Source of the DNA: CAZVGZ01 sp964627605
GTDB lineage: Bacteria; Latescibacterota; MWCZ01; CAZVGZ01
Reading direction: 5' to 3'
Length of the DNA: 64,000 nucleotides
Assembly: GCA_964627605.1 (NCBI GenBank)
Contig: CAZVGZ010000001.1
Location: 1 to 64,000, forward strand
This document shows positions 9,431 to 17,316 of this stretch, in pieces. The position numbers were made by a program, and so were the translations under genes. The notes below the pieces were generated by a model. That model was given only the letters and a program-made list of their open reading frames with translations, had not been told where the DNA came from and did not search any database. Within the stretch, counting starts at the first letter, position 1. The number at the start of each line of letters is the position of its first letter.

Positions 9431-9700
9431 ATGCAGGACGCTCTGGGAATGGTGGAGACGCGTGGCCTAATAGGCTCGATTGAAGCCGCTGATGCCATGG
9501 TCAAAGCCGCCAATGTAGCCCTCGTCGGCAAAGAGACGATCGGCGGTGGCTATGTTACGGTGCTAGTACGTGGTGACGTTGGCGCGGTCAAAGCCGCTAC
9601 CGAAGCTGGTTCAGCAGCCGCTCAGCGCGTCGGCGAACTGGTATCAGTACACATAATTCCCCGGCCTCACGCCGAGGTGGAAAAGATTCTCCCTTCCTAG
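9431..9700 (+). CDS. Bacterial microcompartment hexameric shell protein (BMC-H)
   Basis: An 89-residue single BMC-domain protein, the standard length of hexamer-forming shell tiles (PduA/EutM/CsoS1 type). Diagnostic segments are ALGMVETRGLIGSIEAADAM at the N terminus and VHIIPRPHAEVEKILP at the end. The pore loop is around KETIGGGYV, replacing the usual GSG with a triple Gly. It forms facets of a protein organelle that encloses a metabolic pathway and controls metabolite passage. The start ATG has a very strong GAGGAGGAAAG ribosome site, implying high expression, as expected for a structural tile. It is followed 92 bases later by a second BMC-domain gene. Confidence 0.95.
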   Translation: MQDALGMVETRGLIGSIEAADAMVKAANVALVGKETIGGGYVTVLVRGDVGAVKAATEAGSAAAQRVGELVSVHIIPRPHAEVEKILPS

Positions 9701-9792
9701 TCCACTTGGCGCCGCTGCCTCGATAACTGCTGCGGCGCATGTGATATAACACTGCGGCGGCGGGCCATATGGTCGGCAGCGGTGGAGACTGT

Positions 9793-10575
9793 ATGGATGG
9801 TTTGGCGCTCGGTCTGATTGAGACCCGTGGATTGACCGGGCTGATTGAAGCGGCGGACGCGGCCCTCAAGGCTGCTCCAGTGGAGCTGATCAGCCAGGAA
9901 TACGTCACAGGCGGCTATGTTCTTATCTCGCTGGTTGGCGAGGTGAGCGCTGTCACAGCAGCCGTGGATGCTGGGGCAAGAGGTGCAGCAAGCGTTGGGG
10001 AACTCGTGACGACTCACGTCATTCCACGGCCTGACTCCCAACTAGCTGACCTGCTTGGATTGGACAACGGCACCGATGACCCGCCAGCGGCGGTAACCGA
10101 AGACGATCCCGCGCCACCACCTGAGCCGGTAGGCGGGCAAGCAGATGAGCCTCCTAGTGATGAGCCTGCTACTGAGCCCGAACAACCACCTGAGCCGGTA
10201 GCCCAACCGACTTCAGAATCCTCGTCCGAGACTCATCAGCAACTTGATGTTCGGGACGAACCAGATGTAGAGGACACTCAGACCGAGCTTCTGGAGACTG
10301 GCGATACTGCCGATGGGTCGGTGGCGACCGCTGAAACAGAGAGCTGGCAGATCACAAAAGACGATCCCAACGAACCGTCAGATTCCGACGACGCGATTGA
10401 GTCAGATTCTGCACCTGAATCACCGGTGGTTGACGAACTCGATGCGATGCCGGTGAGGCAGCTTAGAGGAATGGCGAGGGCGACTGATGGCATCGCAATG
10501 TCTGGACGAGAGATATCCACAGCCAACAAAGCTGAGCTAGTCGAAGCCATTCGCAGAGCGCGAGGGCAGCTGTAG
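9793..10575 (+). CDS. BMC shell protein with acidic linker and C-terminal Rho_N/SAP-like domain
   Basis: A 260-residue three-part protein. Residues 1-88 are a BMC domain closely related to the preceding tile (GLALGLIETRGLTGLIEAAD; THVIPRPDSQLADLLG). Residues 89-212 are a low-complexity linker very rich in Pro, Glu, Asp, Ser and Thr, probably disordered, with a 17-base DNA repeat encoding PPEPV. Residues 213-260 (DELDAMPVRQLRGMARATDG through KAELVEAIRRARG) look like a small helical Rho_N/SAP fold, usually associated with nucleic-acid binding. The tail could instead act as a docking peptide for cargo or another shell protein. The ATG at 9793 has GGAG five bases upstream; an in-frame ATG at 9769 has none. 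The composite layout is unusual among shell proteins known to me. Confidence 0.88.
   Translation: MDGLALGLIETRGLTGLIEAADAALKAAPVELISQEYVTGGYVLISLVGEVSAVTAAVDAGARGAASVGELVTTHVIPRPDSQLADLLGLDNGTDDPPAAVTEDDPAPPPEPVGGQADEPPSDEPATEPEQPPEPVAQPTSESSSETHQQLDVRDEPDVEDTQTELLETGDTADGSVATAETESWQITKDDPNEPSDSDDAIESDSAPESPVVDELDAMPVRQLRGMARATDGIAMSGREISTANKAELVEAIRRARGQL
10116..10201 (+). repeat. Short direct repeat within BMC linker
   Basis: ACCACCTGAGCCGGTAG occurs at 10116-10132 and again exactly at 10185-10201, in the same reading frame. It encodes the PPEPV segments of the acidic linker and suggests the linker grew by local duplication. Confidence 0.7.
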
Positions 10576-10662
10576 TTCAGACCGGAACATCTGTGAGTTG
10601 GGCGGCGTTGAATCTATAGGAGCCCCTTGGCAGTTGGCACTGCCCCAAAAAAGGACGGACCG

Positions 10663-10998
10663 ATGGTACTCTGGAATAGCATCAAGGACCGGGTGCGCGA
10701 CGGCGTGACGGCGGCGGCGGGGAAAACCGAAGAGCTCACCAGGGTTGGCCGCATCCGTTTGGAGATCGCATCCATACGGCGGCAGATCAACAAACATCAC
10801 AGCAATCTGGGCCAATATGTCCACTCGCTGATTACAAGCGGCGGTTTGGAGATCGCCTCAGACGATGAGGTCAGAGGCCACATTGAGCAGATCAACCTGC
10901 TGACTATCGAACTCAAGGCGCAGGAACTCAGGCTTGCCGAGGTCCAGGGCGAGTACGGTGCGGCGAAGGACAAGGACTCAGACGGCGACGACGATTAG
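10663..10998 (+). CDS. Small coiled-coil protein, third gene of BMC locus
   Basis: A 111-residue protein of unknown function. The N terminus (MVLWNSIKDRVRDGVTAAAGKTEELTRVGRIRLEI) is an amphipathic helix. A long coiled coil follows (about 25-100) with the IRRQINKHHSNLGQYVHSLI segment, ending in a Lys/Asp tail KDKDSDGDDD. Similar small helical proteins beginning with a W-x-K/D-x-V pattern are common and uncharacterised in bacteria. It lies 87 bases after the BMC fusion gene on the same strand, so co-transcription is plausible and a scaffold or shell-associated role can be imagined. The ATG at 10663 has AAGGA upstream and is preferred to a TTG at 10627. Confidence 0.65.
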   Translation: MVLWNSIKDRVRDGVTAAAGKTEELTRVGRIRLEIASIRRQINKHHSNLGQYVHSLITSGGLEIASDDEVRGHIEQINLLTIELKAQELRLAEVQGEYGAAKDKDSDGDDD

Positions 10999-11006
10999 AG
11001 GGTTTG

Positions 11007-11819
11007 TTAACGAGCCAGACGAAGCTTGACGATCGCGTCACGACCGTAGCGTTCCAAAGCTGAACCCTGATTGACCGCCACCTCCACCCGATAGAGACTG
11101 CCCAGATAGACCACCGACTCTCCCACCCCTACGTCGCAGAAAGTGTTCGCCATCTGCACCTCCTGGTCATTCACTCTCGCTGACACCGCATCTTGGAATT
11201 CGCCTCGGTAGAGCTCTTCGACCGCCGAGGATGCGATAGTTGTCACCAGATTGCCAAAACGGTCAGCCATCAACACTCCACCTACCAACTCCCCCGATTG
11301 ACTGATCTCGCATTTTGGTTTGGGAATCGTTGCAGGATCATCAACTGAAGGTCCGACATCTACGACTGCAAAACCGCTGGCGAGCGCTGCGGCGCACGGG
11401 GCGAAAACGTCGCGACCGTGGAAAGTCGGGCTGGCGTCGGCTGGAGATAGTTCGGGATTTTCGATTGACCGCACATGGAGGCCGCTGATCTCTTCCAGCG
11501 CCCAAGGAAACACACCGTTGTCAGGGCCTACGAACAGGTGCCCAGACGCTTCTACAACAAGTCCGCGCCTCTTACTTCCCACCGATGGATCGACCACGAC
11601 TACGTGAACAGAACCCTCTGGAAAAGTCCACCACGCGTTCGCCAGCGCCCAACCGGCAGCAGCTATATCGTGGGGAGGGATTGAGTTGGTGATGGAGGTG
11701 ATTGTCGCAGTTGGGCACCGCGACGCAAAAACACCCATCATGGCCCCGACATAGCCGTCAACCGTACCGAAGTCGGTAATCAATGTGATGTTTGACCCAG
11801 GCGTTGATTTGCGGTTCAC
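11007..11819 (-). CDS. S-adenosyl-L-methionine hydrolase (adenosine-forming), DUF62 family
   Basis: A 270-residue member of the SAM hydroxide adenosyltransferase family, related to fluorinase and chlorinase but using water. The SAM-binding signature ITLITDFGTVDGYVGAMMG is at the N terminus and VVVDPSVGSKRRG follows the central strand, with GPDNGVF nearby. The C-terminal beta-barrel domain contains FGNLVTTI. It cleaves SAM to adenosine and methionine; the physiological reason is not settled. The start is GTG at 11819 with AGGGAG six bases upstream. It lies just after the sensor-kinase gene (12 bases), all leftward, so it is probably in the same transcript. Confidence 0.9.
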   Translation of the reverse strand: MNRKSTPGSNITLITDFGTVDGYVGAMMGVFASRCPTATITSITNSIPPHDIAAAGWALANAWWTFPEGSVHVVVVDPSVGSKRRGLVVEASGHLFVGPDNGVFPWALEEISGLHVRSIENPELSPADASPTFHGRDVFAPCAAALASGFAVVDVGPSVDDPATIPKPKCEISQSGELVGGVLMADRFGNLVTTIASSAVEELYRGEFQDAVSARVNDQEVQMANTFCDVGVGESVVYLGSLYRVEVAVNQGSALERYGRDAIVKLRLAR

Positions 11820-11831
11820 TTCATCTCCCTC

Positions 11832-13160
11832 TCACTGTTCGATTTCGACACAGGCGTCATAGCTGCGCGGAAGCTCAATCCAAGCGGTTGTACCGACACC
11901 AACCTCGCTTGATATACCAGCGATGCCACCGTTGGCTTCGGCAACTTTCTTCACCACAGCCAACCCCAAACCCGAACCGGTGTTCTTGGAGGTGTGAAAC
12001 GGCTCAAATACGGCATCTATTCGGTCGTCAGCGATCCCTTCTCCGCTGTCTTCTATCGTGAGCTTCGCCCACCGTTCTGATTCGGTGACTCGGACAGATA
12101 GTGTCCCCCCGCCGGGCATCGCCTGCCTGGCGTTGATGAGAAGGTTTATCGCTGCTTGAACGAGCCTCTCGTGATCGGCGAGGCACCGCCCCATTCCCTC
12201 ATCGGCTTGCAGTTCTAGGGTAACCGACCCGCCTTCAAGTTCAGTGCGCAGCTTTCCCACCGATTCCATCGCTACGGCGCTGAGCGTGGTCACCCGCCTC
12301 TGCCCAACCCCCTCCTTCGCAAAATCAAGATACCAGTTCGTCAATCTGTCCAAACGATCGACCTCATCGGGAATGAAATCGAAAATCTCGTCATCGTCGC
12401 CGTAGACCCGTTTCAACCGCTCGGCTGTGGCTTTTACTATCGCTAGAGGGTTGCGAATCTCGTGGGCCATTGTCGCGGCCATCTGCCCCATTGTCGCCAA
12501 GTGCTGTCCCCTGATGGACGCCCGCTCGGATTTTTCGAAACTTGTGGCAAGACGGTGGACAAACACCGTCAGAATCACGGCGACCAACGCCGCCAATCCA
12601 ACAAGCCACGCCAACGACCGCCTCACACGCGTCAGCGTCCCGAAAAACGTCGCTGGCGCTTCAATCCCGACTATACCTACGACCTCACCCAACAGATCGG
12701 TCACCGGTGCGAACGCGCTCTTGAGATATGTCTGTCCCACCCGCCGCAGCCGACCCGCTGACGGCTCTCCCAACACTACAGCTTCGGCTACAGCTGACGA
12801 ATCCAATGCCAAGAACGTTTCATCTGCCGACGAGGGAGGGTATGCAGCTACCAGTTCGCCGCCAGGTGACAGCAGCATCACCGATTCGGCACCAGTCGCT
12901 TCCTGTGCCTGCGCCAAAACACCCATTACGAACGGCTGCGTCGATGAATCATCGACCGAAAATTCCGAAATAACCCCAAGAGAGATCGGGTCGGTCAACA
13001 GGCTCACTAACCTCGCTTGGTCCATGAGCGCTCGTCCCAACCGTTCGTCCAGGTCCTCTTGGAGGCTTCGCTCCATGACAACGCCCACTGAGGCCAACGC
13101 CACTATCGCTGACAGGCAGATGACGACTGAGAAGATGGTGCGGCGTCTGGCGGGAGTCAT
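11832..13160 (-). CDS. Membrane sensor histidine kinase (orphan)
   Basis: A 442-residue two-TM sensor kinase. TM1 is about 9-29 and TM2 about 183-203, enclosing an extracytoplasmic sensor region of roughly 150 residues that resembles a PAS/Cache-like fold (SVMLLSPGGELVAAYPP). The dimerisation domain has the H-box MAHEIRNPLAI with phospho-accepting His233. The ATPase domain has the N-box NLLINARQAM, the DSGEGI box, and FEPFHTSKNTGSGLGL. No response regulator is encoded nearby. Its start codon overlaps the stop of the ABC permease gene by ATGA, so the two are translationally coupled and the kinase may sense the transported substrate or transporter state. Confidence 0.92.
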   Translation of the reverse strand: MTPARRRTIFSVVICLSAIVALASVGVVMERSLQEDLDERLGRALMDQARLVSLLTDPISLGVISEFSVDDSSTQPFVMGVLAQAQEATGAESVMLLSPGGELVAAYPPSSADETFLALDSSAVAEAVVLGEPSAGRLRRVGQTYLKSAFAPVTDLLGEVVGIVGIEAPATFFGTLTRVRRSLAWLVGLAALVAVILTVFVHRLATSFEKSERASIRGQHLATMGQMAATMAHEIRNPLAIVKATAERLKRVYGDDDEIFDFIPDEVDRLDRLTNWYLDFAKEGVGQRRVTTLSAVAMESVGKLRTELEGGSVTLELQADEGMGRCLADHERLVQAAINLLINARQAMPGGGTLSVRVTESERWAKLTIEDSGEGIADDRIDAVFEPFHTSKNTGSGLGLAVVKKVAEANGGIAGISSEVGVGTTAWIELPRSYDACVEIEQ

Positions 13161-14845
13161 CCTATCACACCACGGGTTTTGAGTCCCAGAAACCGCTGAG
13201 AGCCAAGCAATGCTGCTCCGATAAGAAGTATCAACAGTACCCCGTAGGCAGCGGCGGTTCCCAGATTGAACTCATCGAGTTCACTGAAAATGGCGACTGA
13301 TATCGGGCGGTTCGACGGGATCCACAACATGACTGACGAGACGAACTCACCCAACGCAGTGACAAACGCCAAAAGCCCTCCGGCGAACACGCCTGGCGCG
13401 ACCACAGGGAACACGATCTTGCGCATCCTTAGCCACCACCCCGCCGAAAGCGATCTGGCGGCCTCCTCCAATGCCGGATCGAACTGCTGTAGAGCGGCGT
13501 GAGCCGAACGGACGACCAGCGGCAGATGGCGTATGAAATACGCGATGGGCAGCAGCCAAAAAGTACCTACCAAAACATGCCCGGCGCTAAATATGTTTGG
13601 CTCGCTGTAGGCGCTTATCAGATTCACCGCGACTACTGTACCAGGAAGCGCCCACGGTAGCATCACCAGAAGGTCGAGCACAACGCGCCCCCTCACCGGA
13701 CCCCGTGTGAGGATAGCGGCTATAACAACACCAAAGACGAGGTTTCCTGCGGTGGCGATAGACGCCATTTTGAGGCTGTTGATTATTGGTTTGGCAACGT
13801 TGGTGCTGGCAAACAGGTTGTAGTAGTTTTCCAGAGTGTAGGACGGTGGAAGAAGCTGATATGTCCATGTTCCGTTTTTTACGAATGAGAGCAGAATCAC
13901 TGTCAGGTGGGGCAGAATCATCAGCACCATCAACCCCACCGCCACCGGTGGAATGAGCAGCCTCGCTGCTCTACCGTTGAGCTCGGTTCGAGAGCTGCCA
14001 ACCCCTTTTCCAGCACCGCCCTGTCGCCGGTGACGGAAGTACCATCGCATCACGATCAAGAAGACCAAAGAGACCACACTCAGAATCACGGTCTGCATGG
14101 CTGCCAGTTGAAGATCGCCAGCGAGTTTTGTGTCGTAAATCAGCACGCTCAACACCCTAAAACCGCCACCGAATATCAGCGGCGCACTGAACGACGCCAT
14201 AGATGTCATAAACACCAACAGCGACGCCCCAACCAACGCCGGGCCTAAAACGGGCAACACGACACGGCGTGCTGCCATCCACCAACCTGCCCCGAGGCTC
14301 TTGGCCGCTTCTAAGAGCGTCGGGTCAAGGTTGTCCAGCGCTGCGGCGCTAAACACGTAAAAAAACACGTACATAGTGTAGCCATGTACCAACAGAATCG
14401 CCCACGCTCCGTCTGCGCCGAAAGGTGACGTCTCCAACCCCAAAAGAATCTGTATTCCACGGGGCAGAAATCCGCTCTCGCCGTAAAGAAATAGGAACGC
14501 GAGTACACCGACTAGGGGAGGCAAGACGATGGGGGTCATCACCAGCGACGAGCAGAAACGACGCCCTCTGAACTCCATGGCGGTAAGCAGCCACGCCAGC
14601 GGCACCCCGATGATAGCGCTCAGTACCACAGAGGCTGCTGAGAGCATGATGCTGTTAATCAGTGCTGAGAGGTTGGTGAGCGTGGCGGCACCGAAGAAGG
14701 CTCTCTCGGCGTCCAGCGTCCATGCACCATCAGGATCGGTGATCGACTGAAAAACGACGGTGAGCGACGGGTAGATGACGTAGCCGACAAGAACCGTGCA
14801 CACCAAGGCCCAAAGCCAAGTCCAGGGAGAGCGGAGAAATGCCAT
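13157..14845 (-). CDS. Two-domain ABC transporter permease (Fe3+/FbpB-like)
   Basis: A 562-residue inner-membrane protein with two tandem binding-protein-dependent permease domains, about 12 TM helices in all. Each half has an EAA-type loop that contacts the ATPase: LLEAAKSLGAGWWMAARRVVLPVLGP in the first and LEEAARSLSAGWWLRMRKIVFPVVAP in the second. Fused permeases of this layout are typical of FbpB/AfuB ferric-ion and related importers. No binding-protein or ATPase gene is adjacent, so the partners must be elsewhere. It is the first gene of a leftward unit with the sensor kinase (ATGA overlap) and SAM hydrolase. The ferric substrate is inference from architecture. Confidence 0.88.
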   Translation of the reverse strand: MAFLRSPWTWLWALVCTVLVGYVIYPSLTVVFQSITDPDGAWTLDAERAFFGAATLTNLSALINSIMLSAASVVLSAIIGVPLAWLLTAMEFRGRRFCSSLVMTPIVLPPLVGVLAFLFLYGESGFLPRGIQILLGLETSPFGADGAWAILLVHGYTMYVFFYVFSAAALDNLDPTLLEAAKSLGAGWWMAARRVVLPVLGPALVGASLLVFMTSMASFSAPLIFGGGFRVLSVLIYDTKLAGDLQLAAMQTVILSVVSLVFLIVMRWYFRHRRQGGAGKGVGSSRTELNGRAARLLIPPVAVGLMVLMILPHLTVILLSFVKNGTWTYQLLPPSYTLENYYNLFASTNVAKPIINSLKMASIATAGNLVFGVVIAAILTRGPVRGRVVLDLLVMLPWALPGTVVAVNLISAYSEPNIFSAGHVLVGTFWLLPIAYFIRHLPLVVRSAHAALQQFDPALEEAARSLSAGWWLRMRKIVFPVVAPGVFAGGLLAFVTALGEFVSSVMLWIPSNRPISVAIFSELDEFNLGTAAAYGVLLILLIGAALLGSQRFLGLKTRGVIG

Positions 14846-14869
14846 GATAGAAGGTGCCAGAACCGACTT

Positions 14870-15130
14870 CTACGGCTTCTTTTTGCGTTGCGGGCCTGAC
14901 ACCGAATCCGACGCCTGTCGCATCATCTGCTCCTGGCTGAGCTGCGCGCCACGACCACGTTTCTCGTCTTCAGCGAGGTGGCAGTTCTTATATTTTTTTC
15001 CGCTGCCGCAGTAGCATCGATCGTTGCGGCCGATCTCAGCGCGCTCGGCGGCCAACCTGTTTTGGCGATCGGTGGAGGCTCTAAATGGGCGACTGACCCA
15101 ACGAGCGACTGCTTCAAGTGGTTTTATCAT
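14870..15130 (-). CDS. SEC-C motif small protein
   Basis: An 86-residue basic protein with a zinc-binding SEC-C motif at about 34-52: GRNDRCYCGSGKKYKNCH, ligands Cys39, Cys41, Cys50 and His51. The same motif ends SecA, where it binds SecB and ribosomes, and also occurs alone in small proteins of unknown role. The N-terminal half (MIKPLEAVARWVSRPFRAS) is helical and basic; the tail is Lys/Arg-rich. It lies 24 bases before the ABC permease start on the same strand, which may put it in that operon. No SecA gene is in the window. Confidence 0.8.
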   Translation of the reverse strand: MIKPLEAVARWVSRPFRASTDRQNRLAAERAEIGRNDRCYCGSGKKYKNCHLAEDEKRGRGAQLSQEQMMRQASDSVSGPQRKKKP

Positions 15131-15172
15131 ATCGATTATTGCCCAATCTCAAACACCAAATCTGAATGCGGC

Positions 15173-15964
15173 TTAGTCGTCTAGCGCCGCCAATTCGGCC
15201 AGTACTGGAAAATGGTCGGATGGCAGCCTGCCACCAGTCTCATCGACTAATGTGGTGGCGGAAAGGACGCGCCAAGGTTTGTTACATAGGATCCAGTCGA
15301 TCCTTCGCTCGGAATCGGCGTCCCAATCTATCCATCCGTGAAAGGTTACCGCTGGGCCAAACTTTTTGTCTGCACTGTCCCAGGCGTCAAACCAGTCTGT
15401 CCCGTCAACGAGGATGGAGTAGGCAGAGTTTTGGGGGCGATCGTTAAAATCTCCAGTTATCACCGTCGGGATTGAGTGATACTTGTGCCTGAATTCGGAC
15501 AGAGCTATGGCGGATTTTTCCCGTGCTTCAGCCCGCAAACTAAAGTGCGTGTTTATCGCCACAACCTCTTGAGCTGAGCTTTCTCTATGAAGCCTTACCC
15601 AGGTTACCACACGGGGATGATCTGTGTCCCAATCGTTGCTGCCTACCTGCGACGGCGAGTCGGAAAGCCAGAACGTCCCGTCCTCCTGGGCCGACCAGAC
15701 GTCTGTGTCGTAGAATATGGCACAGTGCTCGTCTGCGCTGCCCCCTTTGCGACCTTCACCGACGTATGCGTAGGAGCCCAACTCGTCCACGAGAAAGTCC
15801 AACTGTTCAGCCATCGCCTCCTGGACACCGATGATGTCAGGTGCCTGAGATATCAGAAACTCAGACATCGCAAACTGTCTTTCCGGCCAGCAGTTAGGAC
15901 CGTCGCTCGTGCTTGGAAAGCGCAGGTTGTAGGACATCACTCTAAGAGATGGGTTGTCGGCCAT
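15173..15964 (-). CDS. Endonuclease/exonuclease/phosphatase (EEP) family hydrolase
   Basis: A 263-residue metal-dependent phosphodiesterase of the DNase I/exonuclease III/synaptojanin fold. Expected motifs are in order: MSYNLRFP near the start, DIIGVQEAM (metal Glu), NTHFSL, TGDFNDRP (catalytic Asp-Asn) and LPSDHFPV at the end (catalytic Asp-His). Length suits bacterial EEP proteins acting on nucleotides, sugar phosphates or phosphoinositide-like esters rather than processive DNA repair enzymes. There is no signal peptide. It is 42 bases upstream of the SEC-C gene. The substrate is not predictable from sequence. Confidence 0.88.
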   Translation of the reverse strand: MADNPSLRVMSYNLRFPSTSDGPNCWPERQFAMSEFLISQAPDIIGVQEAMAEQLDFLVDELGSYAYVGEGRKGGSADEHCAIFYDTDVWSAQEDGTFWLSDSPSQVGSNDWDTDHPRVVTWVRLHRESSAQEVVAINTHFSLRAEAREKSAIALSEFRHKYHSIPTVITGDFNDRPQNSAYSILVDGTDWFDAWDSADKKFGPAVTFHGWIDWDADSERRIDWILCNKPWRVLSATTLVDETGGRLPSDHFPVLAELAALDD

Positions 15965-16152
15965 TTTATTCCGAGATCGACTTTTGGGTCCAATCGGGGT
16001 AGCTGAGTGGGTCGCGAGGGTGTCTGCATACTACGACGAAAGCGGCGACAGGTCCACCTGTCGCCGCTCAGCCAACTATCGTTCGAGACTGGGACCTACC
16101 TCAAAGCCAACGCTCCATCAGGGTTGCCAGCAGACGCTACGACGGCGAAATC

Positions 16153-16485
16153 TTAAACATGAAGCGTCCTTGATAGAGCAACCGCCAACCCGCTCACTTT
16201 CATCTCAATGCCGCAATGCTCTGCGTTGCTGAGAAGGTCGGTGACGCACTCTTCGTCGTTGAGTTCGTCGTCTACATACGGCGCTAGCCACTCACGAAAT
16301 TCCTTGTCTTCCAAGGTCTGTTCCTCCGATTTGGTCGTCGACTTTTCGCCGACAATCCAAACTATTACCCCTAGAAGTCGCTCTGTCGTTGCGAGCTGAC
16401 CGCCGTCCCATTCTGATATTTCCAACATCGGGTATATAGCATGCGTTCCCGATTGCACAAAGTTTTTGAAACAAAACCGCTTCAT
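16153..16485 (-). CDS. Hypothetical protein
   Basis: A 110-residue frame with protein-like composition: MKRFCFKNFV at the N terminus, an acidic middle containing EEQTLEDKEFREWLAPYVDDELNDEE, and a hydrophobic C-terminal segment. I recognise no family. The ATG at 16485 is preferred to an upstream TTG at 16497, though the GGCGAG site is weak and close. It is flanked by the EEP hydrolase and YfcE genes on the same strand, with 66 bases to the latter. The even acidic/hydrophobic pattern supports a real small soluble protein, but the evidence is modest. Confidence 0.45.
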   Translation of the reverse strand: MKRFCFKNFVQSGTHAIYPMLEISEWDGGQLATTERLLGVIVWIVGEKSTTKSEEQTLEDKEFREWLAPYVDDELNDEECVTDLLSNAEHCGIEMKVSGLAVALSRTLHV

Positions 16486-16551
16486 CTCGCCACGCAACGC
16501 CCACTATACACACCTCAACCCACTGTTTACACGAATGTTGTGCGTTGTTTC

Positions 16552-17082
16552 CTAAGAGGACTCCGTCCCGAGAGATTCGTCAAGATTCCAGGTCTCAACG
16601 GTGTCGAACCCATTCGAAGCGATATCGGCTATTGTAACTCTTCTTTCGCTCAGATCAATGGTCGCCGCGCTCACCGGCAGATCAAAACGGCGTGGCCCTG
16701 CGCTTCCCGGATTGAGAAGCAGGACGCCATTCCGCTTGACTATCTGCGGGCGGTGCGAGTGCCCAAACACCAGCACATCAATGTCAGCGGCGATTTTTCG
16801 TACAAGCTCGCCTTGCGCGGCTGGCCTTGATGAGATGGCATGGGTCACCATCAGCCTTAGGCCAGAGAGGTTGACCCTCGCAACTTCCGGTAGATAGGAG
16901 GGCTTCCCGGTGCGATCGACGTTGCCCCTGACGGCTGTGACTGGTGCCAACGATTCGAGATAGGTGAGCACCCGGTCGTCCCCGACATCGCCTGCATGGA
17001 TGATGTGCTCGACCTCCGACAGCCACTCAAATAGGCCTCTGTGGGGCCAGGCGTGCGTATCGCTCACCACGCCTATTCGCAT
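16552..17082 (-). CDS. YfcE/MJ0936-type metallophosphoesterase
   Basis: A 176-residue calcineurin-like phosphodiesterase. Metal ligands are Asp8 and His10 (SDTH), Asp32 (AGDV), Asn54 (RGNVD), His81 (VTHA) and the His108-x-His110 pair in FGHSH. The family normally has GNCD and THGH; here those positions read GNVD and THAI, a mild variation. Members hydrolyse small phosphodiesters in vitro and their cellular substrates are mostly unknown. The length is standard. Start ATG at 17082 follows the sequence MRIGVVSDTH without ambiguity. Confidence 0.88.
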   Translation of the reverse strand: MRIGVVSDTHAWPHRGLFEWLSEVEHIIHAGDVGDDRVLTYLESLAPVTAVRGNVDRTGKPSYLPEVARVNLSGLRLMVTHAISSRPAAQGELVRKIAADIDVLVFGHSHRPQIVKRNGVLLLNPGSAGPRRFDLPVSAATIDLSERRVTIADIASNGFDTVETWNLDESLGTESS

Positions 17083-17316
17083 CTATCGACTCTCTCGCTG
17101 TTTAGATGAGACTCAGCAAACTACAGACGTCGCTGGTAATACTCAAAAACAGTTTTGAGCTCAAAAGATTCCACCGGACCGAGTCCAGGGGTCGCATACC
17201 TACTGAAGGGATGACTTTCACTGTCTAAAGATAGCCACCTGGCCCAAAAAAGTCATCAGTACAGTATCTTCCGGTACCGCGTCACAAGTTGGGCGACCTG
17301 ATAGAAGGGCAGTCGA

